A stretch of 64,000 bases of DNA from Haliotis asinina (lineage: Eukaryota; Mollusca; Gastropoda; Lepetellida; Haliotidae): contig NC_090291.1 of the NCBI RefSeq assembly GCF_037392515.1, positions 36,231,001 to 36,295,000 on the forward strand, written 5' to 3'. This document shows positions 46,101-54,547 of this stretch, in pieces; within the stretch, counting starts at the first letter, position 1; each line of letters begins with the position of its first letter. The notes under the pieces are model-generated. The model saw nothing but the letters and a program-made list of their open reading frames with translations. It searched no databases and was not told the origin of the DNA. Made by a program: the position numbers and the translations under genes.

Positions 46101-49100
46101 GACAATAATTTTACGATACTTCAACACCCCTCGAGGATACAGCCATTAACAATCTCAGTTACTAATTCAACTTCCAATAATAAAATACTTAGTTTTTTAC
46201 AAGTCAGAAAACAAATCTAATTCAGATCTTTTAAAAATGCAACTTACGTTACTGAAAAGGTCCTTCATAGTTCTTGATTTGAAATAATTGTCCCTTGTGA
46301 TGGAATATTCAACACAGTCAAGCAAGACATGCAAGTACGCATGTGTTTGCCGCAACAGGAAATATTGAAATCATCCACAAAAAGTGAACCATCGATTGAA
46401 TCATTTAAAACTTGAGTTAAACTGTTAATTTTAGTGCTAAGTAAAGTGACAGACAAAATACTGCCTTGAGGGACACCCTGATCCTGATGATAATGATCAG
46501 ACAGGGTTGAACCCACTCGGACTTGAAATTGCCTGTCAGATAAAAAGTTGGGATATGAAGTGAGACAAACGGCCTCGTAATCCAAAATCATGTAAATGCC
46601 TTTAAAATACCATATTTCAATGTAGTGTCATATGCCTTTTCTCAATCGAAAAAGATGGACACTGCATGTTGGTTGTTAATAATTGCATTTTTAACAAATG
46701 ACTCCAAGCGGACGAAATGGTCAACAGTGCTTCGATTTTTCCGAAATCCACATTGAATATTTGTAAGTAAATTATTGGATTCCAAGTTAATCTATTGTTG
46801 ATCATCCGTTCCATAGTTTTACAAACGCAACTGGTCAGGGAAATAGGACGATAATTTGAGGGATCAGTATGATCACATCCAGGTTTTGGTACAACTATGG
46901 CATCACGCCATGATGATGGGAATGAACCAGATGTCCAAATATCATCAAACATATTTAACAAAGTGTGTAAGCATGGTTCTGGTAAATGTTTCAAGAGTTG
47001 GTAATGGATGTTATCAGCTCCTGTAGCAGTATTAAGAGCTTGGTCGAGAGCATCATGGAGTTCATGAATAGAAAAGATTTCATATAATCCTCTCCATTAT
47101 CTGAACTGAAATTAATAACCTTCTTTTCTTCTTGTTTTTGATATTTTTTAAATTGAGGCGCATAGTTAGAGGAGGAAGACCGTTGAGCAAGAGTTTCGCC
47201 CAATTTATTTGTAATATCGGACTTGTCTGTAAATAATTGATCTCCATTGTTAAGATGGTGGATGCTCGGTTCAGTACCTTTACCTTTAATTCTTTGTATC
47301 ATGCTCCATACTTCGGACATTGGCGTTCGTGAGTTGATTTTCGACACACAACTTCACCAGGGTGGGCGTTTATTGTGCTTAATTGTACATCGAGCTTTAG
47401 CATTTAAATTTTATATTTATTCAAATTATGCACCGTTGGATGGCGACGAAAATAGTGTTCGGCTTTCTTCCGTGCCTTCCTAGCTTGCTTACAGTTGAAC
47501 CACGGTTTACGTATGTCAGGATGTGTAGAGGACTTTGGAATACATTCGTCAGCAATTTTGTTGAGTTCATCCGAAAACAATCGCACAGGGTCAGAAACAT
47601 CTCTGAAGAGTTCAGGTTGTAATATGTTTGAAGACATTATTTCAAACAAAGGCCAGTCAGCCTTTGAGAAATTCCATCTGGAACACGGAGGAACATCAGA
47701 CGGAGTGACAGCTTTTAGAATGGCTGGAAAATGGTCACTTCAACACAGGTCATCATGGACTGACCAATCAAACTCATTCAAGAGACCAGTGTCTGTTATG
47801 GATAGATCGAGGGAAGAATATGTACTCGTGCCAGGATGTAAATATGTGTTAGAGTTATCATTAAAGTGACACAGATTGTTGTTAGAAAGAAAATCTTCTA
47901 GTACTTCCCCATAAGGGATTGTGACCATTCAAGTCGCCCATGAAGATACATGGCTTGGGAAGTTGGTCGTAGAGTTCTTGAAGATCAGCATGAAAGAGAG
48001 AAGAAGAAGGGGGCACATAGACTGAGCACAAAGTAAAAACAATATGCATGGTATACAAAACGCAACAGCTTGAAGTGCAGTATTCAGATGAAGAGGACTA
48101 TGTATTATGTCTTGCCTCACTAATACCGAAGACCCTCCAGTGGCCTTTGGTCCTGGAGGTGAATAATAATTGTATGAAGTATACTGTCTTACATCAAATT
48201 GATCATTTTCTTTAAAATAGGTTTTCTGTAGGCAAAATACTGACGGTTTGAAATCCTGTATAAGTAAATGTAAGTCATTTAGATTATTCCTTAGTCCCCT
48301 ACAATTCCATTGAATAATGGCATTGGAGCTCATGGAGGCTTAATTGGAGTTCTTGATTGGGAGTGGGGTCTGTTCCCATGGCTTGGGACAGTGGGACTGA
48401 CCTCCATCTCTAAAGGTTCAAACGGATTGTGAACCTCTACAATAGATGACCCAGAGGGCACATCAACGTGTTGGACAGCCAAGGTGTTTCTCTTTATCTT
48501 TTTCTTTTCACTCTTTGACAATTGTTTATGGCTACTGGCATCTTTACCGTTTAGAAAGTCTGGTTCAGATGGAACGTCGTTTATGGATTCCGACGATAAC
48601 TCTGTCTGAGAACATGATACGGATGTGTCTGTCTGTTTCATGGATATCTGAGAAACGTCATCTAAAAGGAGTTGATCTGCAACCCAAGAAATTGATGTCT
48701 GACACAAGACGGAGGTGGTGGTAACTTTAACGACTGGAGGTGGGGAAGAAATGACAGTTGAATATTTAATGGTAGGAGTTTCAGAAGGATTTGGAACCAT
48801 TTTTTCGCTTCAAGAAAAGAAATATTTTTGGTATATTTGATTTTAAGAATTTGGGATTCTTCTCGCTGGAAAAAGGGACAGGTTTTGGATGAGGCCAAAT
48901 GTTCTCCATTGCAGTTAGCGCACTTGATAGCAGTTGTGCACCCAGTGCTTTCATGTTTACCACTGCAACGAGAGCACACCGTGTCATTTCAAAAACTTTT
49001 CGTTCCATGTCCACATTGCTGGCATTTATAGCATCGGAGGGAATTTCGAACATAAACTTCCACACCGAGATTGAAATAACCAGCTTTGATTGATTTTGGA

Positions 49101-50301
49101 AGGACTGCAAGACCAAAGGTACAGAGATAAGTGTTTGTTTTGACAACTTCATCATTTTGTTTTCTGGTAAAGCATTTTACGGACGTAACGCCTTGATTCT
49201 TTAGTTCAACTGCAATTTCCTCCTCGCTCATGTCTGACAGACAACGAGCTCGGTCTCTGACTATCCCTCGACATGAGTTAAGCGTCTTAAGCTCCGAGAC
49301 AACAACGTTAGTGTTAACAAACTGTTTTAAGGACAATAGATTAACTGATTGTTGTCTCCTTGCACATTCCACCAGGATAGAACCACCTCGGAGCCGTGAA
49401 ACATTCTTGACATCGCCACAGACACCGTTAATGCCTTTAGCAATGACAAATGGGTTGAGTTTTAATGGAGTGCCATCTTCAGATGCAATGATGAGAAATC
49501 TCGGCCAAGAATCTGTGACAGGTTGAAGGATTTCTTCGTCAGATGATGAACCATCAACATGACGGCGCTTGTGCTTTGATGAACCAGGAAAAGTATTTAG
49601 AGCCATGGTTATAGTAATGTGATCCGGCACCTCTGTTCCCCACCCAATATGTTTTACACCCATGGGCGAGATTTTTCAAAATCGCTGTCAGTTAGCGGAG
49701 TCAAGTCACAACGAGCTGTAATTTGTGTCATAATACTTATTAACATTTTTTTCATTCAACCTCCAAAACATTTATTCTGGACGAAATTAAACACTCTCAC
49801 CCATGGGCCACTGTTTGCCCATGAGCATGCCCGTGGGCGAGCGAGTTTAAATTTGAGTTTTCGAAAAATCTTTTTTCTTTCATTTTTTCATCCTTAGCAC
49901 ATCTTCATAATAGCTACATGTTTATTTTTGCCAAATCCCTTGTGAGAGAGTGACCACAGTGCCGAGAGTTTCTGGACTTTTGTGAGTCCAGGAATTACAT
50001 TGTGACATGTTAAACTCAATCGTCATATGAGCGAAATATTCTTAAGTACAACTTTAAACCCCATTTCACCTCACCATTATATACAGCAATGTAAGTCTCC
50101 AATGGTCGCCACTCCCCAGATTCCAACACTTGCAAGGACAGGCTTAGTAACTGTGCAGCATACGGCAGGGAAGCATGCGGCGGGCAATACACCGACTGGG
50201 CGAAAGACAACTGTGCTAAAACATGCAGTCTCTGTCTCACACCGAACTTTGATCAGAACTTTTTTCATTTAAAAAAATATAGACTACAAGTGACAAATTA
50301 A
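40099..50301 (+). CDS. Secreted protein with three ShKT domains (gene C)
   Basis: Exons 40099-40183 (signal peptide), 40574-40714 (ShKT 1), 43107-43271 (ShKT 2) and 50120-50301 (ShKT 3 with a read-through tail, stop TAA 50299-50301), all joining in phase 1, about 190 residues. The first three exons have intact splice sites and match gene A exon by exon. The third domain exon has lost its donor by a deletion, so translation runs about 21 residues into former intron. The intron before it is about 6.8 kb because of the fold-back element at 43883-50009. The family is secreted and disulfide-rich; the target is unknown. If the long intron is not spliced, the gene would end after ShKT 2 in intron sequence. 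Expression of the last exon is the least certain part. Confidence 0.62.
40312..40500 (-). mobile_element. SINE-B copy, internally shortened
   Basis: TTACGTTTTACGCCGCAGTC, CAGCTATATGGCGTC, GTCATGTGTCACCCAAGTCA and CGATCCCGTTAGTCGCC in reverse family order. The CTGGACCAGACAATCC core is mostly deleted and replaced by a CAG run. Confidence 0.8.
40574..40714 (+). CDS. Gene C exon 3: ShKT domain 1
   Basis: Acceptor TCCTCTCCAG, donor AAAG|GTAAGA, phase 1-1, 141 nt. The linker ends PKRDAC, so a Lys-Arg pair stands just before the first cysteine; gene A has QQ at that place. Cysteine spacing is 6-7-11-3-2 with QYEEWA conserved. Confidence 0.82.
40729..40886 (-). mobile_element. SINE-A copy
   Basis: TTTTACGCCGTTCTTG, CGCAATATCACAGAAGGGAC, CCAGAAATGGACTTCACACC, and TTTTCGGCGTGACGAGCGAA, ending at the tRNA-like head. 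It begins about 15 bp after the exon 3 donor. Confidence 0.87.
40953..43054. mobile_element. 2.1-kb element with inverted termini, in gene C intron 3
   Basis: The left end reads AAAGGACAAGGTATGATAG and then TTGGCCCAC. The right end (43020-43054) carries the reverse complements GTGGGCCAA and CTATCATACCTTGTCCTTT. Inside lie three diverged passages of the type CAxxATGATTGGTTAT with CCCAAAATGGGCCCC-like text (42400-42900), and a short frame ending in acidic residues DSEPETEIDDSVNEE (near 42280-42325) after an acceptor-like TACTGCAG, which may be the last exon of a lost transposase. AATAAA occurs at 42822. The superfamily is unknown; I could not fix a target-site duplication. Confidence 0.6.
42098..42126. 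repeat. (CAACA)n microsatellite
   Basis: About six 5-bp units CACAA/CAACA. Confidence 0.9.
43107..43271 (+). CDS. Gene C exon 4: ShKT domain 2
   Basis: Acceptor TTTTATTCCTAG, donor TGTA|GTAAGT, phase 1-1, 165 nt. A linker rich in Pro/Thr/Val (as in gene A exon 4) precedes GCVDKIPNC. Six cysteines, spacing 6-7-12-3-2. It begins about 50 bp after the inverted-terminus element ends. Confidence 0.82.
43590..43710 (+). mobile_element. SINE-B 3' half, diverged
   Basis: GGTGATTTGGCTGATGTGCG, CATCGTATCCAGATT, and GCGATTATTTTCAGACCACC followed by AAAGCTGAAATATTGCTTGG. Confidence 0.7.
44086..45150 (+). repeat. ~150-bp tandem monomers inside the fold-back element
   Basis: Seven diverged copies start at about 44086, 44264, 44423, 44583, 44726, 44876 and 45021 (spacing 143-178 bp). 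Each has GGAGGTTGTAAATGAATGAA, AAGTATCATGACACAAATTT, and often GCCCATGGGCGAGAATATTT. A GTTT run interrupts the sixth. The first monomer is shared with both arms. Confidence 0.85.
45217..45475 (-). mobile_element. SINE-B copy, near complete
   Basis: GTGAGTTTAGTTTTATGTCG, ACCAGACAATCCAGTGATCA, ACCGATGACATGTGTCAACC, CCCGATCCCGTTGGTCGCCT and GAGCATGGGTTGCTGAAG in reverse family order. Lies between the monomers and the LINE. Confidence 0.9.
46264..48333 (-). pseudogene. LINE ORF2 (endonuclease and reverse transcriptase)
   Basis: Starts MSSNAIIQWNCRGLRNN, the apurinic-endonuclease N-terminus. The usual catalytic LQET reads LQKT, so the key Glu is replaced. ATGGSSVLVR follows; SLDLSITDTGL is a late endonuclease block. 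Reverse-transcriptase blocks: YRPISLTSCVCKTMERMI, VDFGKIEALLTI, GVPQGSILSVTLL and FVDDF (the catalytic DD box). Directly after KHMRTC the sequence jumps to what should be the C-terminal LDCVEYSI region: thumb and connector are deleted (compare 55104-55337). Frames change near 47350, 46990 and 46600. Confidence 0.85.
48330..49606 (-). pseudogene. LINE ORF1 (nucleic-acid-binding protein)
   Basis: Likely start is minus-strand ATG at 49606 (ACCATGG context, MALNTFPGS); an upstream in-frame ATG at 49663 lies in the fold-back arm. A central segment (VTSVKCFTRK, VGVEVYVRN-like) resembles the RRM-like region of Jockey ORF1s. Zinc knuckles follow: RCYKCQQCGHG, VCSRCSGKHESTGC and KCANCNGEHLASSKTC. A TGA at about 48986 interrupts the first knuckle and a frame change near 48800 joins the Ser/Pro-rich C-terminal part. 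The ORF1 stop overlaps the ORF2 start. Confidence 0.8.
50120..50301 (+). CDS. Gene C exon 5: ShKT domain 3 with read-through tail
   Basis: Acceptor CACTCCCCAG in phase 1; SNTCKDRLSNC to AKTCSLC with six cysteines, nearly identical to 30515-30631. In that copy GCGGTAAGT follows the last Leu-Cys; here about 80 bp including the donor is missing and the frame runs on (LTPNFDQNFF..) to TAA. The old terminal exon at 50328 is therefore bypassed. Confidence 0.6.
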
Positions 50302-50327
50302 TTTATAGTTGTGTGTTTGTTTTACAG

Positions 50328-50344
50328 ATCTGGTGACTGACTGA
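50328..50344 (+). CDS. Orphan terminal exon of gene C
   Basis: Acceptor TTGTTTTACAG, then in phase 1 Asp-Leu-Val-Thr-Asp-stop (TGA 50342-50344). Homologous in place to 31072-31079. With the upstream donor deleted it is probably unused. Confidence 0.4.
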
Positions 50345-50635
50345 GCAGAGAACGGGGCATTGAGGCATCGAAAAATTCATGTACATTGTTGTCAAACGGT
50401 ACAATACAGCTTCTGTTGTTACTGTGTCTGTGTATGCTTGCAAAGGCATATTGTATTCCAAGCAACAAGTGGAGCAATATCGAAGGAGCCAAATTAACCA
50501 TAACATTGATTTTACCAATTTGTCTTGTGGCGTTTGAAAGGGAACACGGGTAGTTGCCAAGAACAATGTCAATATTGCGTAAGGACACCATGTGCGTTGA
50601 TACAGACTATACATTGCCAATTGCAACAACTCCAG
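50345..50635. other. No recognisable gene
   Basis: Probable former 3' UTR or intergenic DNA; minus-strand frames here are unremarkable. Confidence 0.4.
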
Positions 50636-50780
50636 ACTGATCACCATTCTAGGGGCCGTGGCGACTTACAGTACAATTGGTTCCTGCACGGGCCCTAGCT
50701 GGATTGACACCATCCCTTCAGCTGCAATTTAGACAAATCCAGCCATATATTAAAATACACATATACTACGATTAAAAGCA
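50636..50780 (-). mobile_element. LINE 3' UTR fragment
   Basis: GATCACCATTCTAGGGGCCG, GGGCCCTAGCTGGATTGACA and CCATCCCTTCAGCTGC. Lacks the terminal tail and abuts the next copy. Confidence 0.78.
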
Positions 50781-50784
50781 GTGG

Positions 50785-51215
50785 AGAAAGTGAGTGAACT
50801 AAGGTTTCAAGTCACATTCAGTATTTCAGCCATATCGTGACTAAAACTAAAAATTAGACAAATAATCCTGTCAACGAAGGACAGTAAAACAACTAGATAA
50901 TTACATATTGATTTAAAACTAGTTGGCATATATATTTAAAAGTAGGGAAAAAAACAATACAATGTAAAAATGTGCAATTACTCATAGCCAACAACACCGA
51001 AGTTAGATCTCCATACTAGGGGCCATGGGGACTAACAGTACTTTTTCTACCTACATGGGCCCTGGCTGGATTTACACCATCCCTTCAAGCCTTGGCGTTT
51101 ATGCTTAGATTCAGCCGTACATTGAAATGACAAAAATACGATCCAAAACCGGGTAGACTTAAATTTACATCAAATGTTTTGGGACTTACGTACCCTCTCA
51201 GGGGGGCGGTAATAT
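50785..51215 (-). mobile_element. LINE 3' end
   Basis: GTGAGTGAACTAAGG, AGCCATATCGTGACTAAAAC, AACGAAGGACAGTAAAACAA, CATACTAGGGGCCATGGGGA and TTTTGGGACTTACGTACCC in reverse order. Confidence 0.87.
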
Positions 51216-53743
51216 ATACAGACGAGTGCGGCTAAAACAAGAAACAAACGAAGTGTGTGGCACCAGCTTTCATCAGTGGACGTCCATCCCAAAATACTGC
51301 CTACTGTAGATACGATTTTCAAAGATATGACATTAGATGTTGATTTAGTTCACTGTTTTGAAGTTTCTTTAAGTGGATGCCAACCACGAGTGAGTGAGTG
51401 AGCGAGCCATGTGTTTATGTCACATCGGTTGTATAGTGTAAAGGGCTGAAAATGACTTTTCGAAGCTGAGTACATTGCAATTCTCGTCCTTTATAGCCTC
51501 TAGAGAAATCGCAGTTCACGGCGTTTTGGGGTTGTTTTTTTGCGTATATTTTGAAAAGTATAAATCGTACAATCACACGAAGGACAGAATTTGGAAAAAG
51601 ACATGTTTGCGAACTTTGATATCTGTTTTGGACCCGACCACCAATATTCGGAAACTTTTCCAATATACCTACAGCCAGTGGCCAAAAGTGAGTTCGCAAA
51701 TATAACTGCTCATTGTCGGTTCACAACTTTTAACGATTTGTAATGGCTTCACGTTTTGGCAAATCGGCAAACATCCCATGTTTTCTTTCACCGTAAGAAT
51801 CCCTGTGACTTCTACGGTTGAAACGACGGAAATTTTCACGTCTGTCAAAGTAAACGAAAATACCGTCTAAATATACGTAACCGTTGCAGCGTTGGATAGA
51901 ATCTATATTAATCCGGGTCATCGAGCTCCCACGCTGTAGTGTCACCGGTCCGCCATAATGTACAGCTCAGAGGTTGGCAACCGAGGGAGCTCAAAACTCA
52001 TTATGATTAGCGGGTAAAGGCATAGGGCTTGAGAGGAAGAGACTTTCCGTGGAGTAATTTTAGAATTTATTGTATATCTGTTATGTATCGTCAAGTATTT
52101 TATCTGTTTTTGTTCAACAGTTTGACAGTTGTGCAGCTCACCAGTTTCGAGCGGATAGAGGCCACTGTATGGTCATTCATCGATGCAAACATTTTTCATG
52201 CTTATCTAGTACTGTGACCACTGTCAGTTCCATCGCAGTGACGCCAATGACAGATTCCCCTGCAGTTACCATGAATGTAGACGCGATTTAATACATATTG
52301 AAGTACATTAAGATATCAGTTAGCTTTTTCTAAAAGGTACTGATCATTACGTCATTCTGTACGTAACTGCCGAATCGAATGTCCATCGTAATTCCGGTAG
52401 AATACTAGGTTACATTGGGACGTTAGGAAACGTTTGTACATCATCAAACCGACAAGCACGTAATTAAAGAATGTGTTTATTACCTTACTGTCAGAATAAT
52501 ATACGTGCGTACGCCCAATACTTGTTAGAATCACCAAACAACCATGACAGGTTGTTTTATGGGCTGCGCCATCTTTGTTTACGGATCTCTCGCATGGTCC
52601 CGGAAGCGAGTGCTTCTCCATTGTGACGTCATTGTAATAAAGGAAAAAAGGCGCTACTGTCATTCTGCCTGCATTTTCTGGAAGCCTTTAAGCAGTTAAT
52701 ATTACAGGATCGGTGTAAAATTAAGTGATGAGGATGGCAGAACATTCAGCAGGACTCAGCATGTTTTACATAATTAATGTGTAAATGAAACCAGGGCCAA
52801 ATTACACAGAACAATCTTAGTTACAATCAATCTTAGGCCCCTAAAATCATCATACAAGTGTCCTAATCCACTTGTACAAATCTTAGCGCACGTCCCAGCT
52901 TTCCTTCGACCGAAGGAACTTGGATTGTTTCCATCGCAACTTCGGCTGCGTTTAACAGTACTTCAGGCAGTTTACTGTATCAGTCGAAATCTTACAATGA
53001 ATCAATCAATCAGCCAATAAATGAATGGCAAGAAGTATATGTCAGTGAATGAAAGAAATACAAGAAATAAGTACGTATGTGAATGAATGAAGGAATAAAT
53101 GATACACCACGGCCATCCCTTCCAAAACATGCTAAAGAACGCAAAACTATCGTTATATCCCATGTGTGAACATCAGCTTGTCATAGTCGCCCTGGTCAGA
53201 CATAACAATTGTCAGAGAGGTTAAAACAACAAACTATCTGGTTGACTGCACAACAGCCTGTTGACGTATTATATCCACATCACCTAATTTTCCTGCGAAA
53301 GTTTCATCTACATCCTTAATATAATAAGCACAGAGCACAGAAGGCCGCATTTCTGTAACCATTGAACCGTGGCGTCTCTTCCCAAGTGGGGGTGTCCTTC
53401 TCTACCTTTTCCATTAATAAACATCTAACAAGCTCCACGCTTGCAACTTTTAACTAAAATGTGATGTTATACATATCATAAAAGTGTTACTCAGTTGATA
53501 CATTATCATTTTATGATACATATATGTATGATATGCTGGACAGATATTGGGCATTTTGTGTTAATTTACCATTATCATTTTCCAGGCCCCCCTAAGTAAT
53601 TGAAGGAATTACAGCAAATTTGAAGGAATTGCATCTCAAATGTAAACAAACGCAGCCCATTCGCGAAACAATTGCAGCGATATCGGTAGTTTAGCGGTAA
53701 TAACAGAAACACATCGGCCCTATCGGAAGCAATTTCGGTAATA
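51216..53743. other. No confirmed gene; small repeat traces
   Basis: A LINE-tail scrap (GAGTGAGTGAGCGAGCC, 51390-51445) is present. Around 52560-52640 there is a CRE-like TGACGTCA and a minus-strand ATGGCGCAGCCC in promoter-like, less AT-rich sequence, but no exon could be completed. Open frames at 51475, 52029 and 52352 show no motif. Confidence 0.4.
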
Positions 53744-53829
53744 CTGGAAACACGATCGGCCATCTCCGGAGATTTTTTCGGTCGCGAGCGGAACCTCACG
53801 CAGCAAAACATGGCGTCGTTGGAAGAAGC
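53744..53829 (+). repeat. Inverted repeat, left arm (promoter and first-exon-like)
   Basis: From CTGGAAACACGATCGGCCAT through TTCGGTCGCGAGCGGAA to ACATGGCGTCGTTGGAAGAA. The right arm at 54018-54100 is its reverse complement with only a few differences. Confidence 0.88.
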
Positions 53830-53839
53830 ACCCGTCTCG
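53810..53839 (+). CDS. Candidate 10-codon first exon
   Basis: Good start context (AAAACATGG), then MASLEEAPVS, ending TCG|GTGAGA in phase 0. The upstream sequence is CG-containing and unlike the surrounding AT-rich DNA, as for a CpG-type promoter. No downstream exon was found, and the inverted copy has lost this donor. Confidence 0.4.
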
Positions 53840-54017
53840 GTGAGATTTGTTTTTAGTTCCTACTATTACATTTTTATACTTTGACCACCCGTGTTGGATG
53901 CGTTTAGGTATGAGGTTTTGTCGGGGCAATAGCTTATGTATTTAGTAAAAGATTGTCACTGCAGAAGTGTCACAAGTCATACCCCTGGAGATTGTTTACA
54001 TCTGAACATCGAAGTCG

Positions 54018-54100
54018 TTCTTCCAACGACGCCATGTTTTGCTGTGTGAGTTTCCGCTCGCGACCGAAAAATCTCCGAAGATGGCCGATCGTGTTTCCAG
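54018..54100 (-). repeat. Inverted repeat, right arm
   Basis: Reverse complement of 53744-53829. On its minus strand the ATG is kept (MASLEERLRC..), then diverges from the left arm and runs about 20 codons to a stop. Confidence 0.85.
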
Positions 54101-54547
54101 TTTATATTGGGCTATGAGGAATACGTAATATATTCAAGATTCGTTTTGCGTTTACTTTTCCATCTTTATATAAATTTTCGCTATTTTTGCTACAGTCGAA
54201 CAGATTTACCTTGGATTTCGTTGTGTACAGGTCCGTGGTTGTGGTCTCTAAGTATAATTTTTTAGAAATTATGTTGTTGAGACAGTTGGAACTCTTGATC
54301 TGCAGTCTCAAAATTCTTTTTCACGAGATACATTCTCCCTTTTCACCATTTCTCAAAATGAACATATAACCGTTTACACATAGGTGTCTTCCCGTAAAAT
54401 AAGTAGGAGGAAACGTGAAGTATAGCAGCGCATTTGCCATAACTGAAGTTGTTAAAATGATAATGAAAACTGTCATTTCCAACATTCACATTGCAAGCAG
54501 TTTTATTAAGAAACTGAATAGCTCATTACTAATGGAAGGAGTGAAGT
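54101..54547. other. No recognisable gene
   Basis: AT-rich, no motif. Confidence 0.5.

Larger units (their letters stand above)
45665..49643 (-). mobile_element. Jockey/CR1-like LINE, near full length, decayed
   Basis: Reads 5' to 3' from about 49643 down to 45665, where it ends in a CTCACTCACTCAC tail. ORF1 (zinc knuckles) and ORF2 (endonuclease, reverse transcriptase) overlap by ATGA at 48330-48333. A roughly 600-bp 3' UTR includes GATGGTGTAAATCCAGC and the GTTGTTTTACTGTCC block that recurs as fragments through the window. ORF1 has a stop and frame change, ORF2 several frame changes and an internal deletion. It cannot move by itself. Confidence 0.85.
43883..50009. mobile_element. 6.1-kb fold-back element flanked by TTAA
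   Basis: TTAA stands at 43879-43882 and again at 50010-50013. The ends are long inverted arms: 43883-44212 on the plus strand and 49644-50009 on the minus strand share AATTCxTGGACTCAC, AAGTCCAGAAACTCTCGGCA, TTTAATTTCGTCCAGAATAA and CGCCCATGGGTGTAAAACAT in order. Between the arms lie tandem monomers, a SINE-B and a LINE. The paralogous flank at 30396-30420 lacks the element and reads TGTGGTGTAAAATTAAACTC across the site, consistent with insertion into one TTAA. The ends do not start with CCC as in piggyBac, so the superfamily is open. Confidence 0.65.

Noticed and set aside
47247..49526. Plus-strand frames of 64-124 codons
   Set aside because: Antisense shadows of the LINE ORFs.
43883..50009. 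piggyBac transposon
   Set aside because: TTAA flanks suggest it, but the termini do not start with CCC and no piggyBac transposase was seen. I keep it unclassified.
45665..50009. Twin-priming inversion of the LINE 5' end as the cause of the inverted arms
   Set aside because: The arms lie outside the LINE (its 5' end appears at about 49643), and the left arm continues into monomers rather than into LINE coding sequence.
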